Positions 34,590-41,217 of a stretch of 64,000 nt of DNA are shown piece after piece. Source of the DNA: Kribbella jejuensis (lineage in GTDB: Bacteria > Actinomycetota > Actinomycetes > Propionibacteriales > Kribbellaceae); NCBI RefSeq assembly GCF_006715085.1, contig NZ_VFMM01000001.1:124001-188000 (forward strand). Reading direction: 5' to 3'. The notes beneath the pieces were generated by a model, which saw nothing but the letters and a program-made list of their open reading frames with translations, had not been told where the DNA came from and made no database searches. The translations under genes were made by a program, and so were the position numbers. Within the stretch, counting starts at the first letter, position 1; every line of letters begins with the position of its first letter.

Positions 34590-34595
34590 TAGGCT
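34590..34595 (+). promoter_or_regulatory. -10 element of a leaderless promoter for the first LAL regulator
   Basis: TAGGCT lies seven bases before the GTG at 34603, and no Shine-Dalgarno sequence is present. The distance fits leaderless transcription. The message would also carry nagA, which overlaps the end of the regulator gene. Confidence 0.5.
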
Positions 34596-34602
34596 TGCCC
34601 GC

Positions 34603-37347
34603 GTGAGAAAGCTTCGTGGCCGGCAGCGCGAGTACGACGTACTGAACGGTCTGGTCAGCGAGGCGAAAGCCGGGCGTAGTCAGGTGCTGGTACTGACCGG
34701 CGAGGCCGGCGTCGGCAAGTCGGCCCTGCTCGACGCGATGGTCGCCGGCGCCGACGGCTGCCGGGTCACGCGGACGGCAGGGATCGAGTCCGAGATGGAG
34801 CTCGCGTACGCCGGTCTGCACCAGCTGTGCCTGCCGTTCCTGGAGCAGCTCGATCGGCTGCCGGCTCCGCAGCGTGATGCTCTGGGCACGGCGTTCGGAC
34901 TGCGGAACGGTCCGACGCCGGACCGGTTCCTGATCGGGCTGGCGGTGCTGAACCTGCTCGCGTCCAGTGCCGAGCCGGTGGTCTGTGTGGTCGACGACGC
35001 GCAGTGGCTGGACCTGATGTCGGCGCGGATCCTCGCGTTCGTCGCGCGACGGCTCGCGGCCGAGTCGGTGCTGATGGTGTTCGCGGTCCGGGACGGGATC
35101 GAGCACGCCTTCGACGGTCTCGACGTACTGCCGATCCGCGGGCTGGACGACGCCGACGCACGGGCGCTGCTGGACTCGGTGCTGCCCGGGCCGATCGACC
35201 CGCGGGTGCGGGACCGGATCGTCGCCGAGACGCGGGGCAATCCGCTGGCGCTGCTCGAACTCCCCCGCGCGTGGACGGCGGCCGAGCTGGCGGACGGGCT
35301 GGCGTCCGGGTCGCTGGCCGGGCGGATCGAGGACGGGTTCGTGCGGCGGCTCGAAGGGCTGCCGAGCGATACGCGCTTGCTGCTGCTCACCGCGGCGGCC
35401 GAACCGTTGGGCGACCCGACGTTGTTGTGGCGGGCCGCCGAGCAGCTCGGGTTCGGTGCGGACGCGGCGGCCGGCGCGGCCGAGTCGGGGTTGATCACGT
35501 TCGACCAGCACATCCGGTTCCGGCATCCGTTGGTACGGTCGGCGGCGTACCGTACGGCGACCCCGCAGCAGCGGCTCGCCGTCCACCGGGCGCTGGCCGC
35601 GGTGACCGATCCCGCGACGGATCCGGACCGGCGCGCATGGCACCGGGCGCAGGCGACGATGACACCGGACGAGGACGTCGCGCTGGAGCTCGAACAGTCC
35701 GCGCAGCGGGCCCGGGCCCGTGGTGGATTCTTTGCCGCAGGCACCTTCTTGGAACGGTCGGCCGCGTTGACGATCGACCCCGGTCTCCGGGCGGATCGCA
35801 TCCTGGCCGCGGCCACCGCGAAACGCAGCGCCGGCGCGTTGGATGCCGCCCTGGACCTGTTGAACGGTGCCGCCACCGGCCCGGCGAGCCCACTCCGCGA
35901 CGCCGAAATCACCCGCCTCCGAGGCGAAATCGCCTTCGACCGAGGCCACACCGCCGAAGCCGCCCGCACCCTCGTCGAAGCCGCCGCCCACCTACAACCC
36001 CACGACCGAACCCAGGCCCGCATCACCTACCTCGAGGCGATGTCGGCCGCCATCTGGTCCAGCGGCCCCGAAACCCCCGGCATCCTCGGCGAAATAGCCT
36101 CCGCAGTCCCCGACCAACCGACGGGCGCCGGCACCACCCCCGGCACTTCCGGCGAGCTTCTTCTTCAGGGGTTGGCGATCCGCTTCACCCGGGGCTTCGC
36201 TGCGGCGGCTCCGCTGCTGGTGGGGGCGTTGGAGCAGGCGCGACGTGGTGAGCCGGCAGACGAACGCGGGTGGTTGTGGTTGGCAGGCAACCGGGCGAGT
36301 GGGATTGTCGCGATCGACGTCTGGGATCTCGACGCCGCTCTCGAACTGGCCACCCGGCACGAGCGGATCGCGCGCGACAGCGGGGCACTCGTCCAACTCC
36401 AATGGGCGCTCAACTTCCGCGCGAACGTCGTCTCGATGACCGGCGACCTGACCGCGGCCGCGGGGTACGTCGAGGAAGAGCGGCAGATCGCCACCGCCAC
36501 CGGCAACCGCGTCCTGGGCATCGGCGCCATGCAGCTCGCGGCCCTCCGCGGCGACGAATCCGCCGCGACGCCGCTCATCGACGCGATGATCCGCGAGGCC
36601 CGGGCCCAGCAGCAGGGCCGGATGACCGCGATCGCGACGTACACCAACGCCGTCCTCAACAACGGACTCGGCCGCTACGAAGCGGCCCGCGACGCCGCAC
36701 GCCAGGTCTTCCTGCAGGACCCGGTCGCGTACGATGCTCTGGTCGTCGGGGAACTGTCCGAAGCCGCGTCGCGCACCGGCGACACCGAACTCGTCGAGAC
36801 CACCCTCACCTGGCTGAGCGACCGCGTCGCCGCCGTGCCGACCGACTGGGGCCGCGGCATGGAAGCGCGCGCCCGCGCCCTCCTCACCAACGACGAGAAC
36901 GCGTACCGCACCTCGATCGAACACCTCGGCAAGACCGCGCTCCGGATCGAGCTCGCCCGCGCCGAACTCCTGTACGGCGAATGGCTCCGCCGCGAAGGCC
37001 GCCGCCAGGACGCCCGCGAGCACCTCCGGACCGCCCACGAAGAGCTGACCGCGATGGGCGCCGACGCCTTCGCCGAACGTGCCCGCCACGAACTCCTCGC
37101 CACCGGCGAGACCGTCCGCAAACGCACCCCGGAAACCACCAACGACCTGACCGCCCAGGAGGCCCAGATCGCCGGCCTCGCCCGCGACGGCCTGACCAAC
37201 CCGGAGATCGCCGCCCAACTGTTCATCAGCCCCCGCACCGTCGAATGGCACCTCCGCAAAACCTTCGCCAAACTCGGCATCACCTCCCGCCGCCAACTCC
37301 GCACCCTCCAAACCTTCGCAGCAGCAGGCCGCGGCGGCCCACTGTGA
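34603..37347 (+). CDS. LuxR-family ATP-dependent regulator (LAL type)
   Basis: A 914-residue large LuxR regulator. A STAND/AAA-like ATPase comes first: Walker A LTGEAGVGKSALL (residues 31-43) and Walker B VVCVVDDAQWLD (about 126-137). A long helical, TPR-like middle part follows, and a LuxR helix-turn-helix sits at about residues 850-905 (LTAQEAQIAGLARDGLTNPEIAAQLFISPRTVEWHLRK). The same domain order and many identical stretches occur in 41218-43980, so the two are paralogues. The stop overlaps the nagA start by four bases, tying it to amino-sugar use. Inducer unknown; MalT-type proteins bind a sugar in the middle part. Confidence 0.92.
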   Translation: MRKLRGRQREYDVLNGLVSEAKAGRSQVLVLTGEAGVGKSALLDAMVAGADGCRVTRTAGIESEMELAYAGLHQLCLPFLEQLDRLPAPQRDALGTAFGLRNGPTPDRFLIGLAVLNLLASSAEPVVCVVDDAQWLDLMSARILAFVARRLAAESVLMVFAVRDGIEHAFDGLDVLPIRGLDDADARALLDSVLPGPIDPRVRDRIVAETRGNPLALLELPRAWTAAELADGLASGSLAGRIEDGFVRRLEGLPSDTRLLLLTAAAEPLGDPTLLWRAAEQLGFGADAAAGAAESGLITFDQHIRFRHPLVRSAAYRTATPQQRLAVHRALAAVTDPATDPDRRAWHRAQATMTPDEDVALELEQSAQRARARGGFFAAGTFLERSAALTIDPGLRADRILAAATAKRSAGALDAALDLLNGAATGPASPLRDAEITRLRGEIAFDRGHTAEAARTLVEAAAHLQPHDRTQARITYLEAMSAAIWSSGPETPGILGEIASAVPDQPTGAGTTPGTSGELLLQGLAIRFTRGFAAAAPLLVGALEQARRGEPADERGWLWLAGNRASGIVAIDVWDLDAALELATRHERIARDSGALVQLQWALNFRANVVSMTGDLTAAAGYVEEERQIATATGNRVLGIGAMQLAALRGDESAATPLIDAMIREARAQQQGRMTAIATYTNAVLNNGLGRYEAARDAARQVFLQDPVAYDALVVGELSEAASRTGDTELVETTLTWLSDRVAAVPTDWGRGMEARARALLTNDENAYRTSIEHLGKTALRIELARAELLYGEWLRREGRRQDAREHLRTAHEELTAMGADAFAERARHELLATGETVRKRTPETTNDLTAQEAQIAGLARDGLTNPEIAAQLFISPRTVEWHLRKTFAKLGITSRRQLRTLQTFAAAGRGGPL

Positions 37348-38477
37348 CGGTGCTGGAAGGTCGTACGGCGGCCGGGCGTGGGGTGCGGGTGCGGTACTCC
37401 GCCGCTGGGATCGAGGCGGTTGATGACCATCCGTCGGCGCCGGAGGTGCTGGTGATTCCCGGGCTGGTGGACCTGCAGGTCAACGGGTATGGCGGGCTCG
37501 ACGTCAACGATCCGTCCGCCAACGCGCTGCCCGCGCTCGTTCGGGCCCTCTGGGCGCAGGGCGTGACCACGGTCTATCCGACGATCGTCTCCGCCGACGA
37601 TGCGACCACGACCAGGCTCGTGACGGCGGCCGCGGCCGCGCGCGCCGACGATCCGGTCGTGCGGTACGGCGTACCCGGTCTGCACCTCGAAGGTCCGTAC
37701 ATCTCGTCGGTGGACGGTGCGCGCGGAGCGCACGATCCGGCCGTGATCCGGGACCCCGACGCGGACGAGTTCGACCGCTGGCAGAACGCCGCGGACGGGG
37801 CGATCGCGATCATGACCGTGGCCCCGGAACGTACCGGCGCGATCGAGTTCACCCGGCACCTCGCGGCGCACGGCGTACTGCCGTCGATCGGCCACTCGCT
37901 GGCGACGGCCGATGACGTCCATGCGTTCGCAGCCGCCGGCGGCAGGTTGTCGACGCACCTCGGCAACGCGCTGCCGGCGCAGCTCGACCGGCATCGGAAC
38001 CCGATCTGGCCGCAGCTCACCGAGGACCGGTTGACCGCCGGATTGATTGCCGACGGCCACCATCTGCCGGGCGACACGTTCGCCGCGCTGGTCCGCGCGA
38101 AGGGCGTCGAACGCTGCGTCCTCACCAGCGATGCAGCCGCGCTGGCGGGCTGTGCCCCGGGCGACTACCAGACCGCGGTCGGCGGCTCGGTCACCGTGAC
38201 TCCCGACGGCAGCCTTCGTCTGACCGGTACGCCGTACCTCGCGGGCAGCGGCGCGTCGCTCCTCGACTGTCTCCGTTGGTCCACCAACTATCTCCCGTTG
38301 GACGTCGCCGTCACGATGGCGACGTCCACGCCCGCCGATCTCCTCGGCCTGCACGACCGCGGCCGCCTCGAAGCAGGTGCCCGAGCCGACCTTCTCCAGT
38401 TCAACCGCACGCCGGCCGGAGGCCTCGGTGAACTGACGACCGTCGTCGTCAACGGACAAGCCGTCCTGAAACCCTGA
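37344..38477 (+). CDS. nagA: N-acetylglucosamine-6-phosphate deacetylase
   Basis: A 377-residue amidohydrolase. Family motifs: VDLQVNGYGGLDVN (about 40-53), VPGLHLEGPYIS with the metal-binding Glu (about 111-122), SIGHSLATADD with His (about 179-189), STHLGNALPAQ (about 204-214), IADGHHLPG (about 232-240) and LTSDAAALAG with catalytic Asp (about 256-265). It deacetylates GlcNAc-6-phosphate to glucosamine-6-phosphate. The GTG at 37344 overlaps the LuxR stop (GTGA), so regulator and enzyme are probably made together; the open frame further upstream is a shadow. No nagB or PTS gene is nearby. An inverted repeat at 38473-38494 covers its stop. Confidence 0.88.
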   Translation: MTVLEGRTAAGRGVRVRYSAAGIEAVDDHPSAPEVLVIPGLVDLQVNGYGGLDVNDPSANALPALVRALWAQGVTTVYPTIVSADDATTTRLVTAAAAARADDPVVRYGVPGLHLEGPYISSVDGARGAHDPAVIRDPDADEFDRWQNAADGAIAIMTVAPERTGAIEFTRHLAAHGVLPSIGHSLATADDVHAFAAAGGRLSTHLGNALPAQLDRHRNPIWPQLTEDRLTAGLIADGHHLPGDTFAALVRAKGVERCVLTSDAAALAGCAPGDYQTAVGGSVTVTPDGSLRLTGTPYLAGSGASLLDCLRWSTNYLPLDVAVTMATSTPADLLGLHDRGRLEAGARADLLQFNRTPAGGLGELTTVVVNGQAVLKP

Positions 38478-38494
38478 ACAGTCAAGCGTTCAGG
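38473..38494. terminator. Inverted repeat after nagA: weak terminator or operator
   Basis: CCTGAAC, eight bases, GTTCAGG: a perfect seven-base inverted repeat that includes the nagA stop codon. There is no T-run, so it may be a weak hairpin terminator, or an operator for the ABC ATPase gene, whose -35 box begins 25 bases further on. Either reading is inference. Confidence 0.4.
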
Positions 38495-38519
38495 CACTTG
38501 CACGTACATGCGGCCGTGC

Positions 38520-38549
38520 TTGCCGGTGGACCGGAAGTTCCCGTATAAG
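38520..38549 (+). promoter_or_regulatory. Promoter of the ABC ATPase gene
   Basis: TTGCCG (38520-38525), an 18-base spacer and TATAAG (38544-38549), six bases before the ATG at 38556. This is a complete -35/-10 pair with leaderless spacing and is one of the best promoters in the window. Confidence 0.6.
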
Positions 38550-38555
38550 GCGTAC

Positions 38556-39827
38556 ATGACGGCGATCCGGCTCGATGGTGTGTCCAAGGTGTTCGATGGC
38601 GAACACCTGGCCGTCGACGAGCTGTCACTGGAGATCGGGGACGGCGAGTTCATGGTGCTGCTCGGGCCGTCGGGATGCGGGAAGACCACGCTGCTGCGGA
38701 TGATCGCGGGCCTGGAGCGCGTGACGTCGGGCGAGGTGTGGTTCGGGCGGACCAGAGGGACCGACCTGGCGCCACGCGAACGCGGCGTCGCGATGGTGTT
38801 CCAGACCGGCGCGCTGTACCCGAACCGGACCGTGCAGGAGAACATCATGTTCCCGCTGCAGATCGCCGGGAAGGACGACGCCGAAGCGGGGTCGACCGCG
38901 GTCGGGCTGGCGCAGATCCTCAGCATCGAGTCGGTGCTCGACCGGATGCCGTGGACGTTGTCGGGTGGCCAGCGGCAGCGGGTGGCGATCGGACGGGCGC
39001 TGGTCCGGCGGCCGAAGGTGTTCCTGCTCGACGAACCGCTGTCGAACCTCGACGCGACCATGCGGACCGAGCTCCGGCAGGAGATCGGCGCGATGACCCG
39101 CGACCTGAACGTGACCACGCTGTACGTGACCCACGACCAGGTCGAGGCGCTCACGCTCGCGAACCGGATCGCGGTGATGCGCGACGGCCGGATCGAGGAC
39201 GTCGGGACGCCGACGCAGGTCTACAACGACCCGGCGACCGCGTTCGTGGCCGGTTTCCTGGGCACGCCACGGATCAACCTGATGTCCGCGACCGTCAACG
39301 TGACCGCGCACCACCGGGTCCGGCTCGAATTCGGCAGCCAGTCGATCGGCCTCGACCCGACCGACCGCCGCTCGCTGATTCTGCGACACCACCACGGCGC
39401 ACCGGTGATCGTCGGCGCCCGCTCGAACGCGTTCAGCCTGATCACCACGCAGGACGCCCCGAACCAGCTGACCGGGACGATCCGCGCCTTCGAGTTCCAC
39501 GGCCAGCAGTCGATCGCGTTCGTCCAGTGCGGGATCGAGATCGTGGACCCGGACCGGATCGGCCGCCCCAGGCCGGCGCACGCATCACCGTTGGCCGAGC
39601 CAACACCGTCGCTCCTCGGCCGGTTCCGCCGCCGGATCGGCCTGGGCGCCGCACCTGCTACGCCGGTCGAGTTTCACGGACCGTCCCACCGCCGCGCGGA
39701 CCTCGTCGTCGAACTCCCGGTCGACACCGAACTCCAGCGCGGCACCCGGATCCAGCTCGCCCTCGACACCAGCAAGATCCACATCTTCGACCACACCGGC
39801 CACCGGGTGGACCGCATCACCCGCTGA
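38556..39827 (+). CDS. MalK/MsmK-like ABC transporter ATPase
   Basis: A 423-residue ATPase of the carbohydrate-importer type. Walker A GPSGCGKTT (37-45), Q-loop VFQTGALYPN (81-90), signature LSGGQRQR (135-142), Walker B VFLLDEP (155-161) and switch His in YVTHDQ. The C-terminal TOBE/regulatory region (about 240-423) is longer than in MsmK and carries a low-complexity insert (about 338-370). No permease or binding protein is adjacent. Such orphan ATPases, like MsiK of Streptomyces, often energise several sugar importers, a likely role here. It lies just after nagA. The 3' end overlaps the convergent hydrolase by 11 bases. Confidence 0.85.
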   Translation: MTAIRLDGVSKVFDGEHLAVDELSLEIGDGEFMVLLGPSGCGKTTLLRMIAGLERVTSGEVWFGRTRGTDLAPRERGVAMVFQTGALYPNRTVQENIMFPLQIAGKDDAEAGSTAVGLAQILSIESVLDRMPWTLSGGQRQRVAIGRALVRRPKVFLLDEPLSNLDATMRTELRQEIGAMTRDLNVTTLYVTHDQVEALTLANRIAVMRDGRIEDVGTPTQVYNDPATAFVAGFLGTPRINLMSATVNVTAHHRVRLEFGSQSIGLDPTDRRSLILRHHHGAPVIVGARSNAFSLITTQDAPNQLTGTIRAFEFHGQQSIAFVQCGIEIVDPDRIGRPRPAHASPLAEPTPSLLGRFRRRIGLGAAPATPVEFHGPSHRRADLVVELPVDTELQRGTRIQLALDTSKIHIFDHTGHRVDRITR

Positions 39828-40641
39828 CGCCGTGACCAAGCTGCACGGCGTCGAGTAGTTGCTCGGGTGTCTCCAGTTGGGGAAGGTGACCGGTGCGCGG
39901 CAGCAGTGTGTACGTCGCTCCTGGGATCGCCGCGGCGTACGCCTTGCCGTACTCGGGGCCGGCGATCCGGTCGCTCTCACCCCAGATCACGTGCACCGGG
40001 ATCTCGATGCCGGCCAGCCGCGTCAGCAACGTCGGGTCGGACATCGTCGGGCCGGTGTAGCCGATCAGCGCACGGACGTCCGGGCTCGGCCCCGTGACCT
40101 CACGCGGGTCGGCGGGCGCACCGGCCGTGGCTGTCCCGCTCACCGGTGTCGGTGTCGGTGTCGGCGCCTTCGACGGGTCGTGCCGGGACAGCGCCTGGAG
40201 CTCAGGGATCGACAATCCGCTCACATCGGTCAGCGGATGATCCTCGACCTCGATGCCGATCCCGTCCACGATCACCGCGCCGCCCACCCGCGGGCTGTGC
40301 TGCAGCGCGATCTCCGCCGCGAGCCAACCACCGAAGGAGTTGCCGATCACGGTCACGTCAGCGAGCTCGAACTCCTCGAGCATCCCGACGTACGCCGCCG
40401 CCAGGTCGCGAACATCTCGGATCGCATCGCGTCGCGGCGTCCCACCGAAGCCGGGATGGGTGGGCAGCAGGACGCGCGAACGCGTGCGCTCGGCCAGCAG
40501 GTCGGCGAATCCGGCCATCGTCAGTACGCCGCCACCACCGTGCAGGAGCAGAAACGAACGAGTGCGATCACGGTCCTGGACAGTGATGCCGCCGGCGGTG
40601 GTCAGGGACCGGAGCGATCCGGCAGGAATCGGCGTACTCAT
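39817..40641 (-). CDS. Alpha/beta-hydrolase
   Basis: A 274-residue alpha/beta-hydrolase: oxyanion motif LLLHGGGGVL (about 31-40), nucleophile elbow IGNSFGG with Ser (about 100), acidic residue in IWGESDRIAG and His in RTGHLPQLE. A low-complexity Thr-Pro repeat (APTPTPTPVSG) sits in the lid region. GGAGGG precedes the ATG. Cannot be assigned a substrate. It is divergent from the MarR gene with an AT-rich operator region between them, so it is probably the MarR target. Confidence 0.85.
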   Translation of the reverse strand: MSTPIPAGSLRSLTTAGGITVQDRDRTRSFLLLHGGGGVLTMAGFADLLAERTRSRVLLPTHPGFGGTPRRDAIRDVRDLAAAYVGMLEEFELADVTVIGNSFGGWLAAEIALQHSPRVGGAVIVDGIGIEVEDHPLTDVSGLSIPELQALSRHDPSKAPTPTPTPVSGTATAGAPADPREVTGPSPDVRALIGYTGPTMSDPTLLTRLAGIEIPVHVIWGESDRIAGPEYGKAYAAAIPGATYTLLPRTGHLPQLETPEQLLDAVQLGHGVSG

Positions 40642-40672
40642 CGTTCACCCTCCACGGGGAATCTCAGGATGT

Positions 40673-40722
40673 TTATATCAGGAACCTTATATCAATAAGC
40701 TGATCTAAGCAACCTGATACAA
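40673..40722. promoter_or_regulatory. MarR operator region between hydrolase and MarR genes
   Basis: An AT-rich stretch in an otherwise GC-rich window. TTATATCAGG (40673-40682) is matched in inverted form by CCTGATACAA (40713-40722), nine of ten bases; TTATATCA repeats directly at 40687-40694; CTTAT-N4-ATAAG (40686-40699) is a perfect inverted repeat. TACAAT (40718-40723) is the likely MarR -10, so binding would block it. MarR-type control of both divergent genes is inferred. Confidence 0.65.
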
Positions 40723-40730
40723 TAAGTCCC

Positions 40731-41153
40731 ATGAGGCACCAGCCCGCGGATGTCGCCCTGGCCGTCAAGCGTCTGCAGTACCGTCATCACCGCGCGCTGA
40801 GCCAGGCGCTCGCGCCGCTGGGCCTGTCACTGGTGCAGTGGGACACGCTGCGCCACCTGGAGCGCCACCCCGACGCGTCGCTGCACGACCTGGCGGTGCT
40901 CACGTTCCAGACCGACCAGTCCTTCGGGTCGCTGGCGACCCGGATGGCCGATCGCGGCCTGATCGAGCGTGTCCCCGGCCCCGGCCGTGCCGTCAAACAT
41001 CGGTTGACCCCGAAAGGCGAGCAGCTCCGCGCGGACGGCCAGGATGCGGTGAACGCCGTCTTCAAGACGTCGTTCACCAACCTCTCCGCGAGCCAGCTCG
41101 AGCAACTCGGCGACCTCCTCGACGCGGCGCTCGGCCCGAACCCGACGGCCTGA
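40731..41153 (+). CDS. MarR-family transcriptional regulator
   Basis: A 140-residue MarR protein with winged helix-turn-helix: VQWDTLRHLERHPDASLHDLAVLTFQTDQSFGSLATRMADRGLIER (about 36-82), the wing GRAVKHRLTPKGEQL, and dimerisation helices at both ends. The ATG is the only sensible start; it lies eight bases after TACAAT. Divergent from the alpha/beta-hydrolase with palindromic operator-like sequences between. Ligand unknown, probably a phenolic or lipophilic compound by family. Confidence 0.9.
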   Translation: MRHQPADVALAVKRLQYRHHRALSQALAPLGLSLVQWDTLRHLERHPDASLHDLAVLTFQTDQSFGSLATRMADRGLIERVPGPGRAVKHRLTPKGEQLRADGQDAVNAVFKTSFTNLSASQLEQLGDLLDAALGPNPTA

Positions 41154-41217
41154 GCAGGTGGTCAACCCGGGCCGGGCCGATTTAGTCTGAGGCCTCCGGG
41201 GTGGAAGGCGGCCGACT

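Noticed and set aside
40175..40215. Thr-Pro repeat (APTPTPTP) as a possible recombination tract in the hydrolase
   Set aside because: Short, in frame, within a predicted lid loop; a simple-sequence linker is sufficient explanation.
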